Shown here one piece after another: positions 45,537 through 54,356 of a DNA stretch of 64,000 nucleotides. The number at the start of each line of letters is the position of its first letter. The first letter of the stretch is position 1. The DNA lies in assembly GCA_001890945.1 (NCBI GenBank), contig CM007608.1, positions 1 through 64,000 of the forward strand. Reading direction: 5' to 3'. Origin of the DNA: Alphaproteobacteria bacterium AO1-B (GTDB lineage Bacteria; Pseudomonadota; Alphaproteobacteria; Rhizobiales; Stappiaceae). The position numbers and the translations under genes are program-made. The notes beneath the pieces are model-generated. The model did not search any database and was not told the DNA's origin. It was given only the letters and a program-made list of their open reading frames with translations.

Positions 45537-45565
45537 TTGACAAATGTTAGCGCTATCAATTGAAT
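45537..45565 (+). promoter_or_regulatory. Promoter with LacI-type operator upstream of gluconokinase
   Basis: TTGACA at 45537-45542 and TTGAAT at 45560-45565 with a 17-base spacer. The near-perfect palindrome TGTTAGCGCTATCA (45545-45558) fills the spacer, where a bound LacI-family repressor would block polymerase. The gntK start is about 20 bases downstream of the -10 box. Confidence 0.75.
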
Positions 45566-45585
45566 GAACTCAGAAAACAGGCGGT

Positions 45586-46152
45586 ATGACAAAGATGCAG
45601 AGCGCGTCGCCAAAGGGCGGAAAAGAAAGTGTGATTGTCGTGATGGGCGTATGCGGAGCGGGCAAAAGCCGCTTGGCGCTAAACCTGTCAGATCGCCTGG
45701 GCGTTGGAATGGTCGAAGCAGACGACTTTCACACTCTGGAGAACAAACAAAAAATGGCAAAGGGCGAAGCGCTCACGGATGCCGACCGAATGCCTTGGCT
45801 GGATGCGGTCGCGATGGCGGCCCTGCTCCAGCTCTATTGCACTGGCGGTGCGGTGGTTGCCTGCTCCAGCCTGAAACGCACCTACCGTGACCGCCTTCGA
45901 AACTCGTTGCCGGGATGCAGTTTCGTTCATTTGGACGGATCCAGAGCCCTCATCGCGGACCGTCTCATCAATCGCCAGGACCATTTTGCCGGCGAAACGC
46001 TCCTCGATAGCCAGCTGGCCATTCTGGAGCCGCTTGATGACGACGAAACCGGCTTCACTCTTCAGATTTCACGGCCCGTCGATCAGCTTGTTGATGGCGC
46101 CTTGGAAGGACTGCGGCGTATAGCGCCGCCTCAAACCACTGTCGCCAATTGA
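45586..46152 (+). CDS. gntK: Gluconokinase
   Basis: A 188-residue P-loop kinase that makes 6-phosphogluconate from gluconate. Walker A is VVMGVCGAGKSRLAL; EADDFHTLENKQKMAKGEALTD and DRMPWLDAVA are GntK marks, and CSSLKRTYRDRLR holds the conserved basic residues. In-frame ATG 45595 is an alternative start. It follows the operator-controlled promoter and precedes a TRAP transporter, so uptake and first phosphorylation are linked. Confidence 0.93.
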   Translation: MTKMQSASPKGGKESVIVVMGVCGAGKSRLALNLSDRLGVGMVEADDFHTLENKQKMAKGEALTDADRMPWLDAVAMAALLQLYCTGGAVVACSSLKRTYRDRLRNSLPGCSFVHLDGSRALIADRLINRQDHFAGETLLDSQLAILEPLDDDETGFTLQISRPVDQLVDGALEGLRRIAPPQTTVAN

Positions 46153-46182
46153 CCGAGGCGATAGAGACCCATGGGAGGAATT

Positions 46183-47205
46183 ATGTTAAAGAATCTCACA
46201 AAATCCGCACTGACCGCAGTGGCTATCAGCGCACTGACCTCTGCCGCGTTTGCGGCCGATTTCTCGTTCCGTTTCCAATCCTCAGACCCGGCGGGCAACC
46301 CGAACTTTGAACTTCAGCAAGGCTGGACGGAAACCGTCAAGGAACTCACCGGCGGGCGGGTCGAAATTGAACTTTTGCCGGTAGAATCCATCGTTTCGCA
46401 TAGCGAGACACAAGACGCGATCGCGGCCGGTATTCTGGACGGGCACATCACTGACACGTCCTACTTCGCTGGCAAGGACCCCGCCTTCGGTCTGATTGCG
46501 AACCCGGTCGGTGCCTGGTCGTCTCCAGATGAAATGTTCACCTTCATGGCACAAGGCGGCGGCAACGAGCTGATGAATGAACTGGTGGGTCCTTATGGCC
46601 TGCATTTCATTGGTGCGACCACACCGGGACTGGAGGCATTTGTTTCCAAAGTTCCACTGAATGGCGTCGATGATCTCAAGGGCATCAAGATGCGGGCTCC
46701 AGAAGGGCTCGTACAACAGGTGTTCGCAGCCGCAGGCGCTGCTCCGGTGAACCTTCCAGGTTCCGAGGTCTTCACAGCCCTCGACAAAGGCGTGATCGAT
46801 GCTGCCGACTACACCGTGTTTTCGACCAACCATGCCCAGGGCATGCACAAGGTCGCCCCATACCCGGTCTACCCGGGCTTCCATTCCATGCCACTGGTCG
46901 AGATCTCCATGAACAAGGCCAAATGGGACGCACTTCCGGAAGATCTGAAAACTGTTCTTGAAGAAAGCGTTGCCGACTTCGCAAAGGCTCAGGTGGCAGC
47001 ACTTGCCGAACGGGATCTGACGGCTGTCGAGGAAGCGAAAGCTGGCGGTGAAATCACCGTAACCGACTGGTCCGCAGAGGAGCGCGCAAAGTTCCGGACC
47101 ATCGCAACCGGTGAGTGGGCAAAAGTCGCGGCTCGCTCTGACAATGCCCAGAAGGTCTACGACGTGTTGACCGGGTATCTGAAAGAAAACGGCTTGATGC
47201 AATAA
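46183..47205 (+). CDS. dctP: TRAP transporter solute-binding protein
   Basis: A protein of about 340 residues with a signal peptide (SALTAVAISALTSAAFAAD) and the DctP fold: FRFQSSDPAGNPNFE, LTGGRVEIELLPVESIV, and the substrate arginine region GIKMRAPEGLVQQVF. It captures the substrate in the periplasm. ATG 46183 is chosen, preceded by GGGAGGAATT; the in-frame ATG at 46171 is part of that box's context. With gluconokinase just upstream, gluconate or a related sugar acid is the likely substrate. Confidence 0.94.
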   Translation: MLKNLTKSALTAVAISALTSAAFAADFSFRFQSSDPAGNPNFELQQGWTETVKELTGGRVEIELLPVESIVSHSETQDAIAAGILDGHITDTSYFAGKDPAFGLIANPVGAWSSPDEMFTFMAQGGGNELMNELVGPYGLHFIGATTPGLEAFVSKVPLNGVDDLKGIKMRAPEGLVQQVFAAAGAAPVNLPGSEVFTALDKGVIDAADYTVFSTNHAQGMHKVAPYPVYPGFHSMPLVEISMNKAKWDALPEDLKTVLEESVADFAKAQVAALAERDLTAVEEAKAGGEITVTDWSAEERAKFRTIATGEWAKVAARSDNAQKVYDVLTGYLKENGLMQ

Positions 47206-47226
47206 GCTCCAACCCAATCAAAACAA

Positions 47227-47249
47227 GCGGCCGCCTCCGGGCGGCCGCT
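47227..47249. other. GC-rich hairpin between dctP and dctQ
   Basis: GCGGCCGCC TCCG GGCGGCCGC, a nine-base perfect stem just after the dctP stop and without a U-tract. It may stabilise the dctP part of the transcript or dampen read-through into dctQM. Confidence 0.6.
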
Positions 47250-47257
47250 CAATACGA

Positions 47258-47357
47258 TAGCGTGTCGCGTTCCATTCAATTCAAGCTACTTCAGGTTTGG
47301 CGTACGAGGCAAAGCCGAGTGGCAGCGAAACCTGAATCTTTTTAACGCGATTTGCTC
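47258..47357. repeat. Dispersed palindromic intergenic repeat, copy B
   Basis: Second copy of the element at 17440-17540. It keeps AGCGTGTCGCGTT at one end and AACGCGATTTGCTC at the other, with the conserved core AAAGCCGAGTGGCAGCGAAA and CCTGAATC. It lies inside the TRAP operon between dctP and dctQ. Confidence 0.85.
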
Positions 47358-47377
47358 AAAAAAGCTGGGAGGCAAGC

Positions 47378-47929
47378 GTGGCAGACACAGAGGAAAGATC
47401 GCACGAAAAACCGGACCCCGGAGCCATACCTGAAGCAGGTATCTTGGGTCGGTGGATCGACAAGACCGGGCTGGTCTTTGCCTTTGGCATCGTATTGTCC
47501 ATGCTTATCTTGCTGAATGAAGTGGTGCTCCGTTACGTCTTCAATGCCCCGACCATTTGGGCGCATGAGACAACCATCTTTCTGTGCGGCGCTGCGTTTC
47601 TCTATGGCGGTCTATATTGCAGTGCGCGCGACCGGCACATCCGTGTTGTGCTGATTTACGATGCCTTGCCGGACCGGGCACGCCGGATACTCGACATCGT
47701 CATCTCAGTTATCTGCATGCTCTCCAGCGGTGTTTTCGCTTGGGCGGCCTGGCTGATGGTCCAAAGGGCCGCGTTCCGGCCCGACGGCAGTTTCCGGCTG
47801 GAGCGGTCGGGAAGTGCATGGGACCCCGTCTATCCCGGCCTGATCAAGGTTTTCCTGCTCATCGTGCTTGCCGTGATGGCCGTACAATTTCTCATTCTTG
47901 CCGTGAATTACGCCAGGGGGCGCAAGTGA
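47378..47929 (+). CDS. dctQ: TRAP transporter small permease
   Basis: A 183-residue membrane protein with four hydrophobic segments (for example LVFAFGIVLSMLILLNEVV) and the DctQ mark IWAHETTIFLCGAAFLYGG. It starts with GTG 47378, preceded by GGGAGG. The stop overlaps the GTG start of dctM, so the two permease parts are translationally coupled. Confidence 0.92.
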   Translation: MADTEERSHEKPDPGAIPEAGILGRWIDKTGLVFAFGIVLSMLILLNEVVLRYVFNAPTIWAHETTIFLCGAAFLYGGLYCSARDRHIRVVLIYDALPDRARRILDIVISVICMLSSGVFAWAAWLMVQRAAFRPDGSFRLERSGSAWDPVYPGLIKVFLLIVLAVMAVQFLILAVNYARGRK

Positions 47930-49245
47930 TCGATTTTTTTGGCTCCCTGCAAGGTCTTGGAATTGAGACCGGCACGCTGCTTATGTTCGCCATGTTGCTG
48001 GTGCTTCTTGTCTCCGGCATCCCGCTTGCCTTTGTGACACTTCTGGTCGCGCTGATATTCGCACTCGGCTGGTTCGGCCCGATGGTCGTGCCGTTGATCA
48101 CAAGCCGTGTCTTCTCCTTCGTTTCGTCTTTCGTTTTTGTTTCCGTTCCCATGTTCGTGCTGATGGCCGCGATCCTCGACCGGTCCGGCATCGCGCGGGA
48201 TTTGTTCGACGCAATGAAGCTGGTTGGAGGCCGCCTGCGAGGCGGGGTTGCGATCCAAACCATCATCGTCGCGGTGATCCTGGCGGCCATGAGCGGCATC
48301 ATCGGCGGCGAAGTGGTATTGCTTGGTCTGGTCGCCCTGCCCCAAATGCTCCGGCTTGGTTATGACAAGCATCTGGCAATCGGGGTTGTCTGTGCTGGCG
48401 GCGCTCTTGGAACCATGGTTCCGCCGTCCATTGTTCTGATCATCTACGGCCTGACTGCCAATGTGTCTGTCGGTGACCTGTTCACCGCTTCCTTTGTGCC
48501 GGGTCTGATGCTGGCCGGGTTTTATGTCACCTACGTCTTGATCCGCGCCTATCTCAATCCGGCTCTTGCGCCGATACCCCAGGGTGATCCGGTCTCGAAA
48601 GCTGAAAAAATACGCCTGTTAAAGGGACTGTTCCTGCCCCTTCTAGTCGTCGCTGGTGTTCTCGGCTCGATCTATGGCGGCATTGCCAGCGTTACGGAAG
48701 CGTCGGCCGTTGGAGTGGCCGGTGTGCTTCTCTCGACAGTTATCCGCGGTGAATTCACGCTTCAGCTTCTGAAAGGTGCAGCCTTACAAACCCTTCAAAC
48801 CGTTGGGATGATTGTATGGATTGGCATTGGAGCGAGCGCGCTGGTTGGTGTGTTCAACCTCATGGGCGGCATCAAATTCGTTTCCGCACTAATCTCAGGC
48901 ATTTCAGACAATCCGACCCTGATCCTGCTCTTCATGATGCTGATCCTGTTTGTCCTTGGCATGTTCCTTGATTGGGTCGGAATTGCGCTTTTGACGATGC
49001 CGATCTTCGTGCCGATCATTACCGAGCTCGGTTATGACCCGGTCTGGTTTGGCGTGCTGTTTTGCATGAACATGCAGGTGTCCTTCTTGTCGCCGCCGTT
49101 CGGACCAGCCGCCTTTTATCTGAAAAGCGTGGCACCGCCGGATATCTCGCTGGCAACGATATTCAGATCACTCCTGCCGTTTATCGCCATGCAGGTGCTG
49201 GCCGTTGGGCTTCTGCTCTTCTTCCCAGGGATCACCGGACGATGA
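47926..49245 (+). CDS. dctM: TRAP transporter large permease
   Basis: A protein of about 439 residues with twelve or so transmembrane segments, typical of DctM (MLLVLLVSGIPLAFVTLLVA, GALGTMVPPSIVLIIYG, FFPGITGR at the end). It forms the sodium-driven symport channel with DctQ. The GTG at 47926 overlaps the dctQ stop (GTGA) and has AGGGGG six bases upstream; the frame open from 47584 is an out-of-frame run through dctQ. Confidence 0.94.
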   Translation: MIDFFGSLQGLGIETGTLLMFAMLLVLLVSGIPLAFVTLLVALIFALGWFGPMVVPLITSRVFSFVSSFVFVSVPMFVLMAAILDRSGIARDLFDAMKLVGGRLRGGVAIQTIIVAVILAAMSGIIGGEVVLLGLVALPQMLRLGYDKHLAIGVVCAGGALGTMVPPSIVLIIYGLTANVSVGDLFTASFVPGLMLAGFYVTYVLIRAYLNPALAPIPQGDPVSKAEKIRLLKGLFLPLLVVAGVLGSIYGGIASVTEASAVGVAGVLLSTVIRGEFTLQLLKGAALQTLQTVGMIVWIGIGASALVGVFNLMGGIKFVSALISGISDNPTLILLFMMLILFVLGMFLDWVGIALLTMPIFVPIITELGYDPVWFGVLFCMNMQVSFLSPPFGPAAFYLKSVAPPDISLATIFRSLLPFIAMQVLAVGLLLFFPGITGR

Positions 49246-49446
49246 GGCGCGGGCTAGGACCGGCCATATTCGGACCCCAGCCTTTGACCCGGTGCCCTGA
49301 TCCCAGCTGTTAAACGCACGACATGACCGGCGGTAAACGCTGATCTTGAAGACAGTTGCAGCACCGCAGGTCCAAGAGCGGCGATCAAAATGATGAAGAG
49401 CGCGGCGATGAACCGCGCTCTCCGGGGGCGTCTGCAGGTGAGGATA

Positions 49447-52400
49447 TCAGACGCCGTGTTGGTGTGTTTCTTCGGTCCCTGCTCCGGTCGCCTTTCCGCG
49501 CAAGCCTGCGATCCGGTCTTCCACGCCTCGCACCACGATGTAAAAGACGGGCGTAAACAAGAGACCGAACAAGGTGACGCCGAGCATTCCGGAGAACACC
49601 GAGGTTCCCAATGACTGGCGCATTTCAGCACCGGCACCTGTCGCCAGCATCAGCGGAACCACGCCGAGAATGAACGCCAGGGAGGTCATCACGATCGGCC
49701 GCAACCTGGTCTGTGCAGCATGCACGGCAGCGTCCCAACGCGACAGTCCATCCGTTTCCGCCTGGCGCGCGAACTCCACGATCAAAATGGCGTTCTTCGA
49801 TGCCAAGGCCACCAGCACAACAAAGCCGATCTGAACCAGAATGTTGTTGTCGAGCCCGGCTAGCCAGATGCCCGTGATCGCGGACAACAGAACCATGGGA
49901 ACGATCAGGATGACGGCCAGGGGCAGAGCCAGGCTCTCATACTGGGCCGCAAGCACCAGGAAGACGAACAGCACTGCGAAACCGAAGACAAGCAACGCCG
50001 TGTCATCCGTGTTCTTCTCCTGATAACTCAACTCGGTCCACTCGTAAGAGACACCTGCGGGCAGCACGCGCTCTGCGATTGCCTCCATTTTCTCCAGCGC
50101 CTCGGCTGAGGACACACCCGGCATTGCTTGTCCCTGAACTGCGGCGGCGGGATACAGGTTGTATCGCGGCTGGCGCAGTGGGCCCGTGGTGTTTTCGAAC
50201 GTGGCAACCGCGCCAAGCGGCACCATGGCACCGTCGTCGGAGCGTGTTCTCAACCGGGCAACATCATCCGCGGTTTCACGGAACGAGGCATCGGCTTGAG
50301 CGATCACCCGATAGGTACGACCGAACAGATTGAAGTCGTTGACATAGGCCGACCCGAGATAGACCTCCAATGCTTCGTTGACGGCAGCAACAGGTACGTT
50401 CAGCATCTCGGCCCGTTCACGATCGATCTCGGCCCAAACACGCGGCGTACCCGTTGAATAGAGCGAGAAGACTGCAACAAGGTCGGGATCCGCATTGGCT
50501 TCTGCCGACAGGGCACGAGCGGCCTGTTCCAGTGCGGCAGGACCAACATTGCCGGTGTCTTGCAGCATCATCTTGAAGCCACCGCCGGTTCCAATACCGC
50601 GCACGGGCGGAGGAGCGATCACGAAAATTGCCGCATCATTCAGGCCAGCCATGCGTTGCCGGGCCTCAGAAAGCACGTCCTCGGCAACGATGCCTTTTTC
50701 CTCGCGCTCGTCGAACGGTGTGGTGGTGAAGAAGATCACACCCGTGTTCGATTCCGTCGTGAAAGTGGCACCGTTGAAGCCGGCAAACACGGCAGCATTC
50801 TCAACGCCGTCGATGTCCAGAAGCTCATCGACCGCGCGGCGAACAACCGTATCCGTGCGTTCCAGCGAAGCACCGGGGGGCAATTGAACGACCGTGATGT
50901 AATATCCCTGGTCCTGTTCCGGAATGAAGCCGGCGGGTACCTGGTTGAACTGATGATCGGTCATCAGCAGCAATCCACCAAAGAGACTCAGCATGATCAG
51001 CGGTGCACGCACCAGACGTTTCGTTGTTGCCGCATAGCCGGAAGACAACCGGTCAAAGCCGCGATCAAACTTTGAAAGCGCCCAGACCACCGGCCGCATC
51101 AGGAGGCCAGGCTTCTGCTCTCCATGCGGCCGCAGCAGCAAGCTGGCAAGCGCCGGAGACAATGTCAGAGAAACGAACAGCGAGATGGCGGTGGCAACCG
51201 TGATGGTAACCGCAAACTGACGATAGAATTCGCCCGAGATGCCGGCAACCGCCGCTGTCGGGATGAACACAGCCGCCAGAACCAGCGACGTTGCGATCAA
51301 TGCACCGGAGACTTCCTGCATGGTCTTGCGGGCCGCGTCACGGGGCGACAGGCCATCGCGAATGTGTTTTTCGATGCCTTCCACCACAATGATGGCATCA
51401 TCGACCACAATGCCGACCGCCAGCACGAGACCGAACAGCGACAGATTGTTGATCGAATACCCGAGGGCGGACATCACTGCGAAGGTACCGACAAGCGACA
51501 CCGGTATCGCAAGGATCGGGGTTACCGCAGCGCGCCACGTCCCCAGGAACAGAAGAACCACGGCAACAACCAGCAGCACCGCTTCGATCATCGTGGCGAC
51601 CACCGCGTCGATCGATGCCTGAATGAACTCAGTCGGGTTGTAGATGACGTCGTAGGCGAGGCCTTCGGGAAAATCCTGGCTGAGCCTTTCAACCGTGCTC
51701 AGCACCTCCTCAGCGGTTGCCAGGGCATTCGTCCCCGGCCGCTGATTGACAACCATGGCGACAGCCTGGTTGCGGTCGAGATAAGCACGGGTCGTGTAAT
51801 CGGCTGCGCCAAGCTCAACACGGCCAACGTCGCCAAGGCGGACGATACGCCCCTCATCGCCGCGTTTGACGATGATCCGCTCAAACTCTTCCGGATCGGC
51901 CAAGCGCCCCGTGGTCTGAACAGACAACTCGAACGCAGATGCTGAAGGTGATGGCTGCTGATTCAAAAGGCCGGATGCAATCTGTGCATTCTGACTGCGC
52001 AAGGCGGTCAGCACCTCGCCTGGTGTTAGCTCCAGCGCCGCGATCCGTTCCGGGTCAAGCCAAACCCGCATGGCATAATCGCGTGCACCAAAAATGGTGA
52101 TGTCCCCGACACCGCCCAAACGGGTCAGTTCGTCCCGGACCCGCTGTGCGGCATTGGTGATGTAGAGGTCGTCGCGCGAGCCGTCCGGCGAGAACATGTG
52201 CACGACCAGCAACAGGTCCGGCGACGCCTTCTGTGTGATCACGCCAAGCCGCTGGACCTCTTCAGGAAGCCGCGGTTCGGCGATCGACACCCTGTTCTGC
52301 ACCAGAACCTGCGCGGCATCGAGATCAGTGCCAAGTTCAAAGGTTACGGTCACTGTCAGATTGCCGTCACCGGTTGCCTGCGACGACAGATAAAGCATGC

Positions 52401-52626
52401 CTTCCACGCCGTTGATCTGTTGTTCAAGAGGTGTTGCCACAGTCTGGGCAATGGTTTCAGCTGATGCACCAGGATATTGGGCCCGGACCTGCACGGTCGG
52501 CGGTGCCACCTCCGGGTACTGGGCAATCGGCAGCGTAAAGTAGCTGAGCGCGCCAACAATTGTGATGAAAGCCGACAGCACAACAGCGAAAATCGGCCGG
52601 TCGATGAAAAATTGCGGAAGTTTCAT
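49447..52626 (-). CDS. RND efflux pump inner-membrane transporter, AcrB/HAE1 type
   Basis: A 1059-residue RND transporter. Residues 1-40 (FFIDRPIFAVVLSAFITIVG) open the first helix; the proton-relay aspartates are in AVGIVVDDAIIVVEGIEKH near residue 407; the two large periplasmic loops and twelve helices are all present. Length and ending fit the hydrophobe/amphiphile efflux-1 family, which exports drugs, detergents or dyes as a trimer. The adaptor gene lies 33 bases upstream on the same strand. No outer-membrane channel gene accompanies it. Confidence 0.95.
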   Translation of the reverse strand: MKLPQFFIDRPIFAVVLSAFITIVGALSYFTLPIAQYPEVAPPTVQVRAQYPGASAETIAQTVATPLEQQINGVEGMLYLSSQATGDGNLTVTVTFELGTDLDAAQVLVQNRVSIAEPRLPEEVQRLGVITQKASPDLLLVVHMFSPDGSRDDLYITNAAQRVRDELTRLGGVGDITIFGARDYAMRVWLDPERIAALELTPGEVLTALRSQNAQIASGLLNQQPSPSASAFELSVQTTGRLADPEEFERIIVKRGDEGRIVRLGDVGRVELGAADYTTRAYLDRNQAVAMVVNQRPGTNALATAEEVLSTVERLSQDFPEGLAYDVIYNPTEFIQASIDAVVATMIEAVLLVVAVVLLFLGTWRAAVTPILAIPVSLVGTFAVMSALGYSINNLSLFGLVLAVGIVVDDAIIVVEGIEKHIRDGLSPRDAARKTMQEVSGALIATSLVLAAVFIPTAAVAGISGEFYRQFAVTITVATAISLFVSLTLSPALASLLLRPHGEQKPGLLMRPVVWALSKFDRGFDRLSSGYAATTKRLVRAPLIMLSLFGGLLLMTDHQFNQVPAGFIPEQDQGYYITVVQLPPGASLERTDTVVRRAVDELLDIDGVENAAVFAGFNGATFTTESNTGVIFFTTTPFDEREEKGIVAEDVLSEARQRMAGLNDAAIFVIAPPPVRGIGTGGGFKMMLQDTGNVGPAALEQAARALSAEANADPDLVAVFSLYSTGTPRVWAEIDRERAEMLNVPVAAVNEALEVYLGSAYVNDFNLFGRTYRVIAQADASFRETADDVARLRTRSDDGAMVPLGAVATFENTTGPLRQPRYNLYPAAAVQGQAMPGVSSAEALEKMEAIAERVLPAGVSYEWTELSYQEKNTDDTALLVFGFAVLFVFLVLAAQYESLALPLAVILIVPMVLLSAITGIWLAGLDNNILVQIGFVVLVALASKNAILIVEFARQAETDGLSRWDAAVHAAQTRLRPIVMTSLAFILGVVPLMLATGAGAEMRQSLGTSVFSGMLGVTLFGLLFTPVFYIVVRGVEDRIAGLRGKATGAGTEETHQHGV

Positions 52627-52658
52627 TGTCTTGTCCTCACCTGAATGACGAAACGCTG

Positions 52659-53855
52659 CTAGCGTTTCGCCATCTGAACCGTCGGTTCTTCACTCGAACG
52701 GGCAGTCACCTGTGCGCCAGGTCCCACCATGTGCAGACCGGAGACGACCACTTGTTCACCTGCTGAAAGTCCTTCAACGACACGTGCGTCCGCGTAGCGA
52801 TCACCGAGCGTGACGCTCCGGCGCGAAACAGTGCCTGCGTCATCAACCACCCAGACGAACTTCGTGGTCTGGTCGGAACCAATCGCCCGCTCCGGAATAA
52901 GGACCCGGATTGCATCCTCGGCTGTTGCCAGGCGCAGCCGGCCAAACATGCCGGGTGTCAAAACTCCGTCGGAATTTTCAAACACGGCACGCCCGCGAAT
53001 GGTTCCTGTCGACCGGTCAATGCGGTTGTCGATGAAGTCTATTTCACCCGAATGAGTGAACTCCGGTTCGTCAACAAGCCGCACGGCAACCGGCGTCTGT
53101 CCGGCCATTTCCCTCAAGCTCGATGCAGAGGCGGCGCGCATATACTCAAGATATTGCTGTTCCGTTGCATCGAACACGAAATGGATCGGGTTAAGGGAGA
53201 CGATCTCGGTCAGGCTTTGCGCGTTCGCGCCAGCGGCAATCAGGTTACCCGGGCTGACAAAATCATCCGAGATCCGGCCGGTCACCGGGGCGTGGATCTG
53301 TGTGAAACCAAGATCCAGTTTTGCCCGGGAAACGGCCGCTTCGGCCGCTGCAATACTTGCCTCTGCCCGTTCAGCCTCGTGAATGCGTTCGTCAAGAACT
53401 GACTGGCTCGTATGACCATTGTCAGTCAAACGCCGTGCGCGTTGGAGTTCCTTTTCTGCAAGGTTTGCGGCAGCTCTCGCTTCGCCGAGCCTTGCTTCGG
53501 CTTCTGCCAGCGCCGTCTCGAACGGACGCGGATCGATGGTGAAGAGGAGGTCGCCTTTTTCCACGATGTCACCCGGCTCAAAGTGAACCGCATTGAGGTA
53601 TCCGGAAACCCGCGCCCTTATCGCGACTTCATCAACGGCTTCGAACCGGCCGCTGAACTCGTCCCATTCCGTGATGGATCGTGTTTCTGCCGCCACAACG
53701 TCAACAACAGGCGGCGGCGCTTGGGTTGCCGAGGCGGACGCTTCAACAGGTGCCACAAAGGACATGTTGCTGACCCGCTCTCCTGCGTACCAGGCAATGC
53801 CGCCATAGAAAACGGCCAAGGCAACCCCGGTAAAGAGTGTGCTGGATTTTGGCAT
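52659..53855 (-). CDS. RND efflux periplasmic adaptor (AcrA/MexA type)
   Basis: A protein of about 398 residues with an N-terminal membrane segment (TLFTGVALAVFYGGIAWYAG), lipoyl halves (FEPGDIVEKGDLLFTIDPRP and FTQIHAPVTGRISD), a coiled-coil hairpin with many Ala/Glu, and a beta-barrel and membrane-proximal end. I chose ATG 53855 with GGAG six bases upstream; the frame open to 53894 adds 13 residues. It forms a two-gene operon with the RND pump. Confidence 0.93.
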   Translation of the reverse strand: MPKSSTLFTGVALAVFYGGIAWYAGERVSNMSFVAPVEASASATQAPPPVVDVVAAETRSITEWDEFSGRFEAVDEVAIRARVSGYLNAVHFEPGDIVEKGDLLFTIDPRPFETALAEAEARLGEARAAANLAEKELQRARRLTDNGHTSQSVLDERIHEAERAEASIAAAEAAVSRAKLDLGFTQIHAPVTGRISDDFVSPGNLIAAGANAQSLTEIVSLNPIHFVFDATEQQYLEYMRAASASSLREMAGQTPVAVRLVDEPEFTHSGEIDFIDNRIDRSTGTIRGRAVFENSDGVLTPGMFGRLRLATAEDAIRVLIPERAIGSDQTTKFVWVVDDAGTVSRRSVTLGDRYADARVVEGLSAGEQVVVSGLHMVGPGAQVTARSSEEPTVQMAKR

Positions 53856-53928
53856 TCCGATCTCCTTCGTCACTCGGGGCCATACCCCGTGCATGGAAAA
53901 GGAAATGGGAACGGATGGCTGATCTGAT

Positions 53929-53972
53929 TAGCGGGACGCCAAGACGCTCAGTGTTTCCTGATAAGACACAAT
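53929..53972 (-). repeat. Local imperfect duplication, copy 1
   Basis: 44 bases that match 54291-54334 at 33 of 44 positions. In one shared minus-strand frame they read IVSYQETLSVLASR-stop here and IASFWETLRVLVSR-stop there. Confidence 0.5.
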
Positions 53973-54021
53973 CCTTTCTGCAGTACCGGGCAAGAGTTCA
54001 TGTGCCCTTGTCCTGAGATAC

Positions 54022-54051
54022 AAAAAACCCGGAAACCGCTTGGTTCCCGGG
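54022..54051 (-). terminator. Terminator after the small protein gene
   Basis: On the minus strand CCCGGGAACC AAGC GGTTTCCGGG then TTTTTT: a strong stem with a U-tract, 24 bases past the stop of the small gene at 54076. Confidence 0.85.
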
Positions 54052-54075
54052 TCAACAATCGCGCCGTATCTCAAT

Positions 54076-54228
54076 TCATTTGCGTCGGAACAGATCCCGA
54101 AAATGCAGAGCTTGTGCCTTGGAACGCGACCGGCGGGACGGCTTTTCAATCCACGGATCCGGCAGAAACCGGGCAACGAACTCCTCGTACTCGTTCATAC
54201 TTATAAAACTGTCCTGATTGAGAAACAT
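54076..54228 (-). CDS. Small basic protein of about 50 residues
   Basis: The ATG at 54228 follows AAAGGA at seven bases, and a strong terminator lies just beyond the stop, so it looks like a real single-gene transcript. The product has an acidic middle (ISMNEYEEFVARFLPDPW) and a basic tail (KPSRRSRSKAQAL then FRDLFRRK). In-frame ATG 54234 is an alternative start. I do not recognise a family. It lies between the LysR gene and the RND efflux operon, all on the minus strand. Confidence 0.55.
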   Translation of the reverse strand: MFLNQDSFISMNEYEEFVARFLPDPWIEKPSRRSRSKAQALHFRDLFRRK

Positions 54229-54290
54229 AGCCATATCCTTTGAAAACCGGTTCTGGTTGGACTGATATGGCGCTGACCGCAAAAGGCGGC

Positions 54291-54334
54291 TAGCGGCTCA
54301 CCAGGACGCGCAATGTTTCCCAGAAAGACGCAAT
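54291..54334 (-). repeat. Local imperfect duplication, copy 2
   Basis: Partner of 53929-53972. Differences include Ser codons TCC and AGC, Leu codons CTG and TTG in both directions, and stop codons TAA and TAG, changes that keep the peptide. Confidence 0.5.
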
Positions 54335-54356
54335 TGGGCGAACGCCATTTCCAATA

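Noticed and set aside
47584..47925. N-terminal extension of dctM
   Set aside because: Out-of-frame run through dctQ; the GTG at 47926 with a ribosome binding site starts the family match.
53928..54176. Open frame of 82 codons after the RND adaptor gene
   Set aside because: It runs through the strong terminator at 54022-54051 and overlaps the better supported small gene; no family match.
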